64,000 nt of DNA from Bradyrhizobium campsiandrae. GTDB lineage: Bacteria > Pseudomonadota > Alphaproteobacteria > Rhizobiales > Xanthobacteraceae. The position numbers and the translations under genes are program-made. How positions within the stretch are numbered: the stretch's first letter is position 1; each line of letters begins with the position of its first letter. Below, piece after piece: positions 9,138-18,385 of the stretch. The DNA is taken from the NCBI RefSeq assembly GCF_014529705.1, contig NZ_JAANIH010000048.1, forward strand, positions 1-64,000, in the 5' to 3' direction. A model generated the notes under the pieces. The model was not told the origin of the DNA. It saw only the letters and a list, made by a program, of their open reading frames with translations, and did not search any database.

Positions 9138-9758
9138 TCAGATCTGAGCGGGCGAACCCTGGCCGAAGATCCGACGCAGCAGATCCGTCACGTTGCGAGC
9201 GCCGGCCTTCTTCAGGATGCTGGCGCGATAGCCCTCGACCGTACGCGCGCTCAGATGCATCCGCCGGGCGACCTCCTTGTTGGTCAGGCCTGCCGCGAGA
9301 TGCGCCAGCACGTCGCTTTCGCGCGTGGTCAGGGGTTCGCAGCCGGACAGCCAGCGCTGCCGGCTCAAATCGGGCTGGGCGGATTCGTCGATCGCGGCGT
9401 CGATCCGGCCGACGATATCGTGGGTGCGGAATGGCTTCTCGATGAAGTCGGTCGCGCCGCTCTTGATCGCGTCGACCGCCATCGCGATGCTGCCGTTCGC
9501 CGAGGTCACCAGCACCGGTGCCATGCAGTTTTCTTCGCGCAGACGCTTGAGCACCTCGAGAGCGGAGCGGTCCTGAGGCATCTCCAGCAGCACGCAGGCC
9601 GGCATCCGTGCCTTCGCCTCCGACAGCAGGGATGCGCTGTCGGCAAAGCAGATCACGTCATAGGCATTCTGTTGGAGCGCCCTTGAAAGTTGTTCGCGGG
9701 AGGTCGCGTCAGTGTCAACGACGAATACCTCGCCCTTGGAAAGCATGTTCCCCGGCAT
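9138..9758 (-). CDS. FixJ-like response regulator with Glu in place of phospho-acceptor Asp
   Basis: A receiver plus LuxR-type DNA-binding protein of 206 aa. The C-terminal HTH (LTTRESDVLAHLAAGLTNKE onward) is well kept. In the receiver the acidic pair (Asp15, Asp17), Thr85 and Lys108 (EKPF) are present. The acceptor site, however, reads VLLEMPQD, giving Glu59 where Asp is expected. Such a change usually abolishes normal phosphorylation and can mimic the active state. No kinase gene is adjacent. A second in-frame ATG four codons in (9746) follows GGGGAAC and may be the true start. It is divergent from the AraC regulator gene. Confidence 0.88.
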   Translation of the reverse strand: MPGNMLSKGEVFVVDTDATSREQLSRALQQNAYDVICFADSASLLSEAKARMPACVLLEMPQDRSALEVLKRLREENCMAPVLVTSANGSIAMAVDAIKSGATDFIEKPFRTHDIVGRIDAAIDESAQPDLSRQRWLSGCEPLTTRESDVLAHLAAGLTNKEVARRMHLSARTVEGYRASILKKAGARNVTDLLRRIFGQGSPAQI

Positions 9759-9959
9759 AATCCCGATCCAGCAATGTCTTGGTCAAATGGTACGAGACGG
9801 CCGGGGGCTTCATCGCGCCCCGCCGTCATGAGCACGGCATTGGCGCCGGTGCTTCGCTTTCCCTTATGTATGTTCCAGCCAGTTCCTGGATTTGACGGAT
9901 CGGGACAGAAACTTTACAGTTCGGGACGTCTTCGGGAATGCCTGACAGGAACAGGTCGC

Positions 9960-10997
9960 ATGCCCGACCTCATGCGCAGTGCCGGCTTGAGCTATTACCC
10001 GGAGGTCGCCCGGTCGGTCGGGCTCGACCCCAAACTGATGCTGCGCAAGGCCAGACTGCCGCTGGCCGTGCTCGACAAGCCTGATACGCCGATCGCCGTC
10101 GCAAGCCTCCGCCGTCTGCTCGAAATGTCGGCAGAAGCTTCCGGCGCCGAAGATTTCGGCTTGCAGCTGGCCGAACGCGGCGGGCTCACCAATTTCGGCG
10201 CGGTCGGCCTGATCGTGCGCGAACAGGCGACGGTCGGCGAGGCGATCGAGGCGTTCTCGCGCTTCATCCATGTCCATCACGACGGCATGAAGCTCGACAT
10301 CGTCAGAGACAGGCAGACCGTGACGATCAGGTTGCAGCTGCGGGGAAGGCGACCGACCGCCCCGCGTCAGTCGATCGACATGGCGCTGGGCAGCGTCCAC
10401 CGCATCATCCAGTCCCTGTTCGGCAGCGATTGGCGGCCGCAGGAAGTTCACCTGCATTACCCGCCGCCACACGACCGCAAGCGTTACAGCGACTTCTTCG
10501 GCTGCCGCGTGCTCTTCAACGCGGAGGAGGATTCGATCTTGCTGTCGGCGCATGACATGGAGCGGCGGATCCCGAGCGCGCATCCTTTGATCGCGAACTA
10601 CTTACGCAAGCGGATCGAGGCGATCGAAAACCGGCCGGCGAGTTGGGAGGAGAAGGTCGACGAGGTCGTGCGCAGCCTGCTCGCAACCGGCGACTGCACC
10701 GTCGAACGCGTCGCCGAGCGTCTCGCCTGCACCCGCCGCACCATCCACCGGCACTTGGCGGAGGCCGACACCAGCTTCTCTGCGATCCTCGAAGCGCAGC
10801 GCGCCGATCTCGTGATCCGACTGATCGAGGACCCCGACCGGCCGCTCGCGGACATCGCCGGACAACTCGGCTTCTCCGCGCAGAGCGCCATGGCCCGCTG
10901 GTTTCGCGGTCGCTTCGGCTGCACCATCACCGATTGGCGCAAGGGCGTGCGGCCGCCGGCACAGCCCGCCGACGCTCCCTCAGCCTCCGCGGCTTGA
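9960..10997 (+). CDS. AraC-family transcriptional regulator (arabinose-binding-type N-terminus)
   Basis: DNA-binding regulator of 345 aa. Residues about 20-200 fit the PF12625 sensing domain (GLDPKLMLRKARLPL, ERGGLTNFGAVGLI). The C-terminal HTH_18 region is clear (CTVERVAERLACTRRTIHRH and ADIAGQLGFSAQSAMARWFR). I place the start at 9960 after AGGAACAGGTCGC. The frame is open back to 9690, but the extra residues lack domain character and overlap the divergent regulator's promoter region. No obvious target operon sits beside it. Confidence 0.88.
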   Translation: MPDLMRSAGLSYYPEVARSVGLDPKLMLRKARLPLAVLDKPDTPIAVASLRRLLEMSAEASGAEDFGLQLAERGGLTNFGAVGLIVREQATVGEAIEAFSRFIHVHHDGMKLDIVRDRQTVTIRLQLRGRRPTAPRQSIDMALGSVHRIIQSLFGSDWRPQEVHLHYPPPHDRKRYSDFFGCRVLFNAEEDSILLSAHDMERRIPSAHPLIANYLRKRIEAIENRPASWEEKVDEVVRSLLATGDCTVERVAERLACTRRTIHRHLAEADTSFSAILEAQRADLVIRLIEDPDRPLADIAGQLGFSAQSAMARWFRGRFGCTITDWRKGVRPPAQPADAPSASAA

Positions 10998-11271
10998 GCT
11001 CACACTCGAATCAGCCGTGCTCGAACGGGCCGACTTCGCGGATGACCTTGCAAATCTGCAACCGGCCGCTGGCATAGAACTCGGCATGCCCTCGTTTCAT
11101 CGCCAGCAGGCGCGGCTCGAATGATAGTTTCGGATCGATGTCGGCGATTGTTACGCGGGATGCCGGCGCTCGGCGGCAGTACGCCAAAGCCAGGCAAGAT
11201 AGCGGAGGTGGCAGAAATTCCTTTGTTGAAGCGCAAGCTGCGCTGTCATCGCACGGAGCGCCTCGAGAGCC

Positions 11272-12624
11272 CTACACCGCCCGACTGTGCAACTGCTTTC
11301 CCGGATCCAGATGCGCATCGAACGCGGCGGCAACGCTGCGAACCAGGAAGCGCGAGTCGTTCGCGACCGCGAGACGGTCCCCGTCCAACTTCACCACGCC
11401 ATCGGAGATCAGTGACTTCAGCCGCGGCGCCGACCGCAACATCGCTGCCGGCTCGGCGCCGTGTCGCGCGCAGATGTCGCCGAGATTGGCGCCGAAGTCG
11501 CACATGATCCGTTCGATGATATCGGCGCGCAGGCGGTCGTCGTCGGTGAGCCGATAGCCTTTCGCCGTGGCAAGACGGCCGTCGGCGATGCTTTGCTGAT
11601 AGGCCCCGATCTGCACCTCGTTCTGGACGTAGCCCTGCGGCAGATGCCCGATCGCGCTGGCGCCGAAGCCGAGCAGCACCTCGCTCTGGTCGGTGGTGTA
11701 GCCCTGAAAATTGCGCCGCAGCGTGCCCTGCGCGAAGGCCACGGCCATGGCATCATCGGGGCGTGCGAAATGGTCGAGGCCGATCTGCACGTAGCCGGCC
11801 TCCTTCAGCGCGTTGGCGATGGCGCAGGCCTGGTCGTGGCGCGCAAGGCCATCAGGCAGACGGTCTTCGTTGATCATGCGCTGATGCTTCTTGAAGGCGG
11901 GCACATGCGCGTAGCCGAACACCGAGAAGCGGGCCGGCGCGAGCGCGAGCGAGCGGCGCACCGTATCCAGGCAGGACGCAACGGTCTGGTGCGGCAGGCC
12001 GTAGATCAGGTCGAAATTGAGCCCCTTGATCCCGGCGCTCCGGAGCATGTCGACGACGGAGGCGGTCTGCTCATAGGTCTGCACGCGGTTGATGGCGTGC
12101 TGCACGCGCGGATCGAAACTCTGCACCCCGAGGCTCGCGCGGTTGACACCGGAGAGTTGCATGGCTTCGACCATCTCTGCGGTCAGTGTCCGCGGATCGA
12201 TCTCGACCGCGATCTCGGCCGAAGGCAGCACGAAAAAGGCATGACGCATCGCCGCCATCAGCTCGGCAAAGGCCTCCGGCGCCATGATCGTCGGCGTGCC
12301 GCCGCCGAAATGGATGTGCTCGACCTTGATACGGCCGCCGATGGTCTCGGCGACCTTCGCAATCTCGCCGCACAGCGTCTGCTGATAAGCCGCGATCAAT
12401 TCGTCGCGGCGGACGATCTGGGTATGGCAGCCGCAATACCAGCACATCTCGCGGCAGAACGGCACGTGCAGATAAAGCGACGCACCGACGTCGCCGGGAA
12501 GCTCGGACAGCCAGCGCGCATAGGTATCGGCGTCGATGGCCGGCGAAAAATGCGGAGCGGTGGGATAACTCGTGTAGCGCGGCAGGCGCTCCTCGCCGTA
12601 ATTGGCTGCGAGATCGACCCTCAT
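11272..12624 (-). CDS. hemN: oxygen-independent coproporphyrinogen III oxidase
   Basis: Radical-SAM enzyme of 450 aa that decarboxylates coproporphyrinogen III to protoporphyrinogen IX without oxygen, allowing haem synthesis under microaerobic or anaerobic conditions. The cluster motif is Cys57-x3-Cys61-x2-Cys64 followed by GC (CREMCWYCGC), the extended HemN form that separates it from HemW. The N-terminal PRYTSYPTAPHF is typical of true HemN. A FixK2-type box lies 86 bp upstream at 12710-12723, matching known FixK2 control of hemN genes in Bradyrhizobium. The TAG stop is followed by a further 86 open codons in the same frame. Confidence 0.95.
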   Translation of the reverse strand: MRVDLAANYGEERLPRYTSYPTAPHFSPAIDADTYARWLSELPGDVGASLYLHVPFCREMCWYCGCHTQIVRRDELIAAYQQTLCGEIAKVAETIGGRIKVEHIHFGGGTPTIMAPEAFAELMAAMRHAFFVLPSAEIAVEIDPRTLTAEMVEAMQLSGVNRASLGVQSFDPRVQHAINRVQTYEQTASVVDMLRSAGIKGLNFDLIYGLPHQTVASCLDTVRRSLALAPARFSVFGYAHVPAFKKHQRMINEDRLPDGLARHDQACAIANALKEAGYVQIGLDHFARPDDAMAVAFAQGTLRRNFQGYTTDQSEVLLGFGASAIGHLPQGYVQNEVQIGAYQQSIADGRLATAKGYRLTDDDRLRADIIERIMCDFGANLGDICARHGAEPAAMLRSAPRLKSLISDGVVKLDGDRLAVANDSRFLVRSVAAAFDAHLDPGKQLHSRAV

Positions 12625-12709
12625 GTCTTACCCATTCGTAAATCACTGCCGCGGACGATGGCGGCCAAATGCTGATGGCAATAGATTACCCGCTTTCCGC
12701 CCGATGACA

Positions 12710-12723
12710 TTGCGCTTGCTCAA
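12710..12723 (-). promoter_or_regulatory. candidate FixK2 box for hemN
   Basis: TTGCGCTTGCTCAA fits the FixK2 pattern TTG(A/C)-N6-(T/G)CAA. Its centre is about 92 bp from the hemN start. Class II activation would begin transcription near 12675 and leave a leader of about 50 nt, which is a sensible geometry. Bradyrhizobium hemN2 is a documented FixK2 target, which supports the call. Confidence 0.6.
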
Positions 12724-12784
12724 AGTCTTCCCGCCGGATTAGGCCCATCGTGATGGTCGATCACCGTCCCTTGGGAGATAGGCC

Positions 12785-12979
12785 ATGGCGTCGTTCGCGC
12801 TCGATCTCGTTCTCTGGCTTGCCGGTATTCGCGGCCACATCCCGCGCTTCGACGATTTTCGTCCCGTACCCGTCGCGCCGGCCACCGGCGCAGGCCAGCT
12901 CATGCGCTTCCTCGCCGTCGTGGCCGCCGTGCTCGGCGCGCTGTCGCTCGCAGTCTGGATCGCGATCGGCCTTCTCTGA
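12785..12979 (+). CDS. small single-pass membrane protein
   Basis: A 64-aa product with a hydrophobic N-terminal patch (FALDLVLWLAG) and a strongly hydrophobic C-terminal segment at about residues 39-63 (RFLAVVAAVLGALSLAVWIA). TTGGGAGATAGGCC lies directly before the ATG. It is divergent from hemN and shares its upstream gap. I recognise no family. It could be a conserved membrane peptide or a chance open frame in GC-rich DNA, but the ribosome binding site and hydrophobic design favour a real gene. Confidence 0.55.
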   Translation: MASFALDLVLWLAGIRGHIPRFDDFRPVPVAPATGAGQLMRFLAVVAAVLGALSLAVWIAIGLL

Positions 12980-13033
12980 TCGACGCAACAGACTGTTCAC
13001 GATGCAGGCGGTCAAATCGTAGCCACACACTTC

Positions 13034-13119
13034 GTCATTGCGAGCATAGCGAAATAATCCAGAAATACCTCCGCGGAAACAGTCTGGATTGCTTCGTCGC
13101 GAGAGCTCCTCGCAATGAC
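13034..13119 (+). repeat. palindromic intergenic repeat, second CATTGCGAG copy
   Basis: An 86-bp imperfect palindrome with ends GTCATTGCGAG and CTCGCAATGAC and inner arms AATCCAGA / TCTGGATT. It is the same family as 3713-3792, with a more divergent left arm (CATAGCGAAATAATCC). It lies between the small membrane protein gene and the scoAB terminator. Confidence 0.85.
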
Positions 13120-13170
13120 GGCGTGGAAGCAGCTTGCGTCTCTGCAAAATGCTCCAATTGATCAGCCAAA

Positions 13171-13200
13171 TAAAAATGGCCGGGACTGAGCCCGGCCATT
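13171..13200 (-). terminator. intrinsic terminator of scoAB
   Basis: On the minus strand a perfect 10-bp stem (AATGGCCGGG / CCCGGCCATT, loop of 6) is followed by TTTTATTTGG, 22 bp after the scoB stop codon. Confidence 0.85.
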
Positions 13201-13222
13201 CGCCTTCATTGCCACCGCAGTA

Positions 13223-13873
13223 TCAAGTATTCTTCAGCGCGACGCGGAATTCGGCCTCGGTCTTGGCCTTGACCTCGTCGAGCGTGACGCCGTCGGCGAG
13301 CTCGATCAGCGCCATGCCGCCGTCGCCGTGCTTGTCGATGGTGAAGACCGCAAGATCGGTCACGACCATGTCGACGACGCGCTCGCCGGTCAGCGGCAGG
13401 TTGCACTGCTTCAGAAGCTTGGCGCCGTCTTTGGCGGAATGCTCCATCACCACGACGACGCGCTTGACGCCGGCGACGAGGTCCATCGCGCCGCCCATGC
13501 CCTTGACCATCTTGCCGGGGATCATCCAGTTGGCGAGATCGCCGTTCTGGGCCACCTGCATGGCGCCGAGGATCGACAGATCCATGTGGCCGCCGCGGAT
13601 CATGCCGAAGGAATCCGCGCTGGAGAAATACGAGGTCGACGGCAGTTCGCTCACGGTCTGCTTGCCGGCATTGATCAGGTCCGGATCTTCCTCGCCCTCA
13701 TAGGGGAACGGGCCCATGCCGAGCATGCCGTTCTCGCTCTGGAGGCTGACGTCCATGCCGTCAGGGATGAAATTCGAGACCAGCGTCGGAATACCGATGC
13801 CGAGATTGACGTAGTAGCCGTCACGCAGTTCCTTCGCGGCGCGCGCAGCCATCTGTTCACGGGTCCAGGCCAT
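13223..13873 (-). CDS. scoB: 3-oxoacid CoA-transferase subunit B
   Basis: Beta subunit (216 aa) of the succinyl-CoA:3-ketoacid CoA-transferase that activates acetoacetate with succinyl-CoA. Glu47 in the [10 protein letters not shown] motif is the catalytic glutamate of family I CoA transferases, which forms the glutamyl-CoA thioester. Its ATG shares one base with the TGA of scoA, so the two subunits are coupled. The pair may serve ketone-body use or polyhydroxybutyrate turnover. PcaJ or AtoA-type specificity cannot be fully excluded from sequence alone. An intrinsic terminator follows. Confidence 0.93.
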   Translation of the reverse strand: MAWTREQMAARAAKELRDGYYVNLGIGIPTLVSNFIPDGMDVSLQSENGMLGMGPFPYEGEEDPDLINAGKQTVSELPSTSYFSSADSFGMIRGGHMDLSILGAMQVAQNGDLANWMIPGKMVKGMGGAMDLVAGVKRVVVVMEHSAKDGAKLLKQCNLPLTGERVVDMVVTDLAVFTIDKHGDGGMALIELADGVTLDEVKAKTEAEFRVALKNT

Positions 13874-14610
13874 CAGATTTCTACTCCTGTTCCGGCCGGG
13901 GCTGCGCTAGTCGGGCGCGGCCGGGTGTTGCGGAATTCGATGCGCTTCTTGGCCGTGCCGACCTCGATGATGCGCTTGACGAAAATGCCTGGTGTGTGGA
14001 TGTGATCAGGATTGAGCTCACCGGCCGGAACCAGGTGCTCGACCTCGGCCACCGTGATCTTCGCGGCGGTCGCCATCATCGGGTTAAAGTTGCGCGCAGT
14101 CTTGCGGTAGATCAGGTTGCCGGCGGTGTCGCCCTTCCAGGCGTGCACGATGGCAAGGTCGGCGAACAGGCCGCGCTCCATCAGGTATTTCTGGCCGTCG
14201 AACTCCTTCACTTCCTTGCCTTCGGCGATCAGCGTGCCGACGCCGGTCTTGGTGTAGAAGGCCGGAATGCCGGCGCCGCCGGCGCGGATGCGCTCGGCCA
14301 GCGTGCCCTGCGGGTTGAATTCCAGTTCCAGCTCGCCGGCGAGGAATTGCTGGGCAAACAGCTTGTTCTCGCCGACATAGGACGAGATCATCTTCTTGAT
14401 CTGGCGCGTTTCGAGCAGGCGGGACAGGCCGATGCCGTCGACGCCGGCATTGTTCGAGACCACGGTCAGCCCCTTGACGCCGGACTCGCGGATCGCATCC
14501 GACAGCGCCTCGGCGATGCCGCAGAGGCCGAAGCCTCCCGACATGATCATCATGTTGTCCCTGAGAACGCCCTCGAGCGCCGCCTTGGCGTCGGGATAGA
14601 CCTTGTTCAT
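13873..14610 (-). CDS. scoA: 3-oxoacid CoA-transferase subunit A
   Basis: Alpha subunit (245 aa) of the same CoA-transferase. The glycine loop SGGFGLCG at residues 24-31 binds CoA. Other family marks are NNAGVDG and [22 protein letters not shown]. The start at 14608-14610 ([10 protein letters not shown]) is chosen because CoA-transferase A subunits begin just here. The open frame runs 55 codons further upstream without family character. The gene is first in a two-gene operon with scoB and is divergent from the AsmA-family gene. Confidence 0.93.
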   Translation of the reverse strand: MNKVYPDAKAALEGVLRDNMMIMSGGFGLCGIAEALSDAIRESGVKGLTVVSNNAGVDGIGLSRLLETRQIKKMISSYVGENKLFAQQFLAGELELEFNPQGTLAERIRAGGAGIPAFYTKTGVGTLIAEGKEVKEFDGQKYLMERGLFADLAIVHAWKGDTAGNLIYRKTARNFNPMMATAAKITVAEVEHLVPAGELNPDHIHTPGIFVKRIIEVGTAKKRIEFRNTRPRPTSAAPAGTGVEI

Positions 14611-14897
14611 GCAAAAACCTCGACTGAAACCTGAGAGGCGTCGCGCCTTATTGGCGGGGATTATTAGGCGAAATCGTCCGAAGCCGTCAATGATACGGGG
14701 TTCTCCGTCCAGGGCCCTGGTGGTAGAAGCTGCCCACGCCGTGGGCAGACCCGTCCGCGGCCTTGAAAGCGACAAGAAAACCCATCAAGTTGCGGCACTT
14801 AACGAAACAAGACGCGTAAGCTAAGAAAGGCTTGGGCGTGGGGCGCGCAGGTTTCCCGGCCCGCCTTTCCGGCTCCAACGACCAACCCGATCAGGAC

Positions 14898-16799
14898 ATG
14901 CCATTGACCATGGCCCAAGGAATGAAGCGCCTCGGGACGCCAATCGCGGCGCTGCTCGGCGTTGTGCTGATCGGCCTGATCGCGACCTCGTGGCTCATCA
15001 ACCGCGACGCGCTGCGCAAGGCGGTGGAAGCGCAGATCCGCGACGTCACCGGGCTCGAGCTCAGCGTAGCGGGCAACATCGACATTTCCGTGCTGCCGGC
15101 CAGCTACGTTTCCTTCCACAATGTCGGCCTGAAGGGCGGCGGCACCAGCGATCCCGCGCTCCATGTCGACGTGCTCACCGCCAATCTGCGGCTGCTGCCG
15201 CTGCTGCTGCAGCGTTTCGAGATCGCCGACCTGACGCTGCTCAGGCCGCACATCCATGTCAGCCTGAAGGCGGACGGCGAAAGCAACTGGACCCCCTTCA
15301 TCCAGACCATCGCGCGCACGATGAAGCCCGGCGCGGACAACCAGGTCTCGTTCTCCGAGATCAGGATCCAGGACGGCGTGCTCAATTACGAGGACGCCGC
15401 CACCCACGCCACCGAGCAGTTCGACGACATCGACCTGTCGCTGGCCTGGCCCTCGATCGCGCGCTCCTTTGCCGCGACCGGCCAGTTCGACTGGCGCGGC
15501 GAGCGCGTCGACGGCTCGGTCAGCTTTGCCGATTTCGTCGCGGCCCTCTCCGGCGACCGGTCCGGGCTGAAGGCACGGATCGCGAGCGCTCCGCTCAAGC
15601 TCGCCTTCGACGGCAGCGTCGCCAACCGCACCAGCCCGATGATGGAGGGCACCCTCACGATCGACAGCCCGTCCTTGCGCAACGCGCTGCGCTGGACCGG
15701 GCAGCCGCAGCCCGGCAGCGGCGGCTTCGGCCGCTTCGCGCTGAAGGCGCGCGCCAATGTCGTGGGCGCCTCGATCGCGCTCACCAACGTCAATGTCGAG
15801 CTCGACGGCAACGCCGCCGAGGGCGTGATGACCTATGCCAATAACGGCCGGCAGACGCTGCAGGCAACGCTCGCCGCCGACGCACTCGACTTCACGCCCT
15901 ACATCTCGACCTTCCGCCTGCTCGCCAGCGGCGCCCGCGACTGGAACAGGCAGCTGTTCGACCTCAATGGCCTCTCGACCACCGACCTCGACATGCGCCT
16001 GTCGGCAGCCAGGCTGACGGTCGGCCCGACCAAGCTCGGCCGCACCGCGATCGGCGCCAATCTGCGCAACGGCACGCTGGCGCTCTCGGTCGGAGAGGCG
16101 CAGGTCTATGGCGGCATCGCCAAGGGCTCGTTCGGCATCTCGCGCTCCGACACCGTCGCCGACATCAAGGCGCAATTCCAGTTCACCGACGTCGACCTCC
16201 AGGCCTGCGCCACCGAACTGTTCGGGCTCAACAAGCTGTCGGGGCGCGGCAACATCAACGTCTCCCTGCTCGCCTCAGGCTCGAGCCCGTTCGGCCTCGT
16301 GCAGTCGCTCGACGGCACCGCCACCGTCACAGGACATGACGGCGCGATCTCCGGCTTCAATGCCGAGCAGCTGCTGAAGCGGCTCGAGCGCCGGCCGCTG
16401 TCCGGCGGCGGCAATTTCCGCAACGGCTCGACCCCCTATGACAACCTCACCATTGCGGTGAAATTCGCCGATGGCATCGCCACCGCCGAGGACATCCGCA
16501 TCGAGGGACCTTCGGCGAAGATCACGCTGACCGGCACCGCGTCGGTGCCGACGCGCGAATACGACATGAAGGGCGTGGCGAGCCTCAATACGACGTCGGG
16601 CTTTCAATTGCCCTTCATGGTGCAGGGTCCCTGGGATGATCCGCTGATCTTCCCCGACCCCGAGGCGCTGATTCGCCAATCGCCCGCAGCGTCTCCCTTC
16701 CTGGACCTGTTGAAGCAGCGCATCACCGGCGGCAAGCGACCGCCACAGGCCGAATCTCCGACGGCGGAGAACGGCAAGGAAAGCGCGAAGTCCAACTGA
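14898..16799 (+). CDS. AsmA-family envelope protein
   Basis: Large exported protein of about 633 aa with one N-terminal membrane anchor (LGVVLIGLIATSWLIN, near residues 20-40). A long beta-rich periplasmic part follows, including the AsmA-type opening INRDALRKAVEAQIRDVTGL. The C-terminal AsmA_2-like region holds GEAQVYGGIAKGSFGI and TGTASVPTREYDMKG. AsmA relatives are thought to bridge the periplasm and move phospholipids or aid outer-membrane assembly. The start is uncertain. ATGs at 14898, 14910 and 14922 are all in frame with poorly spaced AGGA-like sites, and a TTG at 14832 is possible. Confidence 0.82.
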   Translation: MPLTMAQGMKRLGTPIAALLGVVLIGLIATSWLINRDALRKAVEAQIRDVTGLELSVAGNIDISVLPASYVSFHNVGLKGGGTSDPALHVDVLTANLRLLPLLLQRFEIADLTLLRPHIHVSLKADGESNWTPFIQTIARTMKPGADNQVSFSEIRIQDGVLNYEDAATHATEQFDDIDLSLAWPSIARSFAATGQFDWRGERVDGSVSFADFVAALSGDRSGLKARIASAPLKLAFDGSVANRTSPMMEGTLTIDSPSLRNALRWTGQPQPGSGGFGRFALKARANVVGASIALTNVNVELDGNAAEGVMTYANNGRQTLQATLAADALDFTPYISTFRLLASGARDWNRQLFDLNGLSTTDLDMRLSAARLTVGPTKLGRTAIGANLRNGTLALSVGEAQVYGGIAKGSFGISRSDTVADIKAQFQFTDVDLQACATELFGLNKLSGRGNINVSLLASGSSPFGLVQSLDGTATVTGHDGAISGFNAEQLLKRLERRPLSGGGNFRNGSTPYDNLTIAVKFADGIATAEDIRIEGPSAKITLTGTASVPTREYDMKGVASLNTTSGFQLPFMVQGPWDDPLIFPDPEALIRQSPAASPFLDLLKQRITGGKRPPQAESPTAENGKESAKSN

Positions 16800-16993
16800 G
16801 CACAATGATCGCCGATCATGCGAATTGATCCGGCCAGATTGATGCGGCGATCGCATCGATGGGCGCGTTAAGCATCTGCGCGAGGCCGATCCCCCTCGAC
16901 CTAGGTCTGACAACATGCCGCTAGATCGGCTGGCAGCCATGCGCTAGTGTTTATCCGACCGGTTAAAACACCGGCGGCTTGAGGGAGAAAAAC

Positions 16994-18379
16994 GTGAAAT
17001 CCAAGGTTATTGGCGCAGTCACATTGGCGGTCGCTGCGGCCGGGCTGTTTGCAGCCGCTGCACCCGCATTTGCGCAGCAAAAGACGATTACGGTTTGGTG
17101 GGGCAAGGGCTTCTATCGCTCCGAAGACGACGCGCTGCTCGAGACGATCAAGAAATTCGAAGCCAAGACCGGCATCAAGGTCGAATTGTCGCAGTACGCG
17201 ATCCAGGACATGATTCCGAAGACCGTCGCCGCGCTCGACGCCGGCACCGTACCCGATGTCGCCTATTCCGATTCCTATGACGTGCAGGCGCAGGGCAAGT
17301 GGGCCTTCGAGGGCAAGCTCGAGGACCTCACGGACGTCATGGAGCCGATCAAGGATCGGTTCGTGCAGAACACGCTGGATGCCTCCGTTCTCTACAACGA
17401 CGTCGCCAAGAAGAAGGCCTATTACGGCTTCCCGCTAAAGCAGCAGAGCATGCATGTCGAGATCTGGAACGACATGCTGGAGAAGGCCGGCTTCAAGCTC
17501 TCCGACATCCCGACCGACTGGGCGGGCTACTGGACGTTCTGGTGCGACAAGGTGCAGCCGGCGATCCGCAAGGCGACCAGCCAGCGCATCTATGGTGTCG
17601 GCCAGCCGATGGGGGTCGAATCCACCGATGCCTTCCAGTCGTTCTACACCTTCATGGACGCCTATCACGTCAAGCTGGTCGACGACGACGGCAAGCTGCT
17701 GGTCGACGATCCCAAGGTGCGCGAGAACCTGATCGGCGCGCTGAAGGATTACACCGACACCTACATCAAGGGCTGCACCCCGCCCTCCTCGACGACCTGG
17801 AAGGATCCGGACAACAACGTCGCCTTCCACAACAAGACCATCGTGATGACGCACAATTTCACGATCTCGATCGCGGCGAAATGGTTCGAGGATTCGCAGA
17901 ACCAGGCGCTCACGCAGGAGCAGCGCGACGCCGGCAAGAAGGCCTATGAGCAGGACATCATCACGGCGTCCTTCCCGAAGGCGCCGGACGGCTCGACGAT
18001 CAAATATCGCTCCGACGTCAAGACCGGCTTGATCTTCACTGCGGCGAAGAACAAGGCCGAGGCCAAGCAGTTCATCAGCTTCCTGCTGCAGGAAGAGAAC
18101 GTCCGCCCCTATATCGAGGGCGCGCTCGGCCGCTGGTTCCCGGTGACGAAGGAGAGCCAGGAAAGCGCGTTCTGGCAGGCTGACAAGCACCGCAAGGCCG
18201 TGTACGCGCAGTTCAAGGGCGGCACCGCGCCGTTCGACTTCACCAAGAACTGGAAGTTCACGATCCTGAACAACGAGAACGTGTGGGCGAAGGCCATGAA
18301 CCGGGTCGTCAGCGAGAAGGTGCCGGTCGACAAGGCCGTCGACGAGCTGATCGCCCGCATCAAGCAGGTCGTGGGCTGA
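16994..18379 (+). CDS. ABC transporter sugar-type solute-binding protein, Sec-exported
   Basis: Periplasmic binding protein of family 1, 461 aa, first gene of the second sugar-type ABC operon. Translation begins at GTG 16994 after a strong GAGGGAGAAAAAC site. The Sec signal ends APAFAQ. The mature part opens with KTITVWWGKGF, a typical start for these proteins. Two cysteines (WCDKVQ and KGCTPP) are spaced as if they could pair. The two permease genes follow after a 169-bp gap filled by a hairpin repeat. No ATPase gene is linked. The ligand is unknown, probably a sugar, polyol or glycoside. Confidence 0.9.
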   Translation: MKSKVIGAVTLAVAAAGLFAAAAPAFAQQKTITVWWGKGFYRSEDDALLETIKKFEAKTGIKVELSQYAIQDMIPKTVAALDAGTVPDVAYSDSYDVQAQGKWAFEGKLEDLTDVMEPIKDRFVQNTLDASVLYNDVAKKKAYYGFPLKQQSMHVEIWNDMLEKAGFKLSDIPTDWAGYWTFWCDKVQPAIRKATSQRIYGVGQPMGVESTDAFQSFYTFMDAYHVKLVDDDGKLLVDDPKVRENLIGALKDYTDTYIKGCTPPSSTTWKDPDNNVAFHNKTIVMTHNFTISIAAKWFEDSQNQALTQEQRDAGKKAYEQDIITASFPKAPDGSTIKYRSDVKTGLIFTAAKNKAEAKQFISFLLQEENVRPYIEGALGRWFPVTKESQESAFWQADKHRKAVYAQFKGGTAPFDFTKNWKFTILNNENVWAKAMNRVVSEKVPVDKAVDELIARIKQVVG

Positions 18380-18385
18380 CATCTA

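Noticed and set aside
14730-14748. Perfect hairpin CTGCCCAC-GCC-GTGGGCAG between scoA and the AsmA-family gene
   Set aside because: It lies in a divergent promoter region and has no U-run, so it is not a terminator. Nothing links it to a known operator. Noted only as a possible binding site.
16950-16976. ACCGGTT...CACCGG inverted repeat before the second ABC operon
   Set aside because: It resembles LacI-type operators in size, but the symmetry is weak and no LacI-type regulator gene is nearby.
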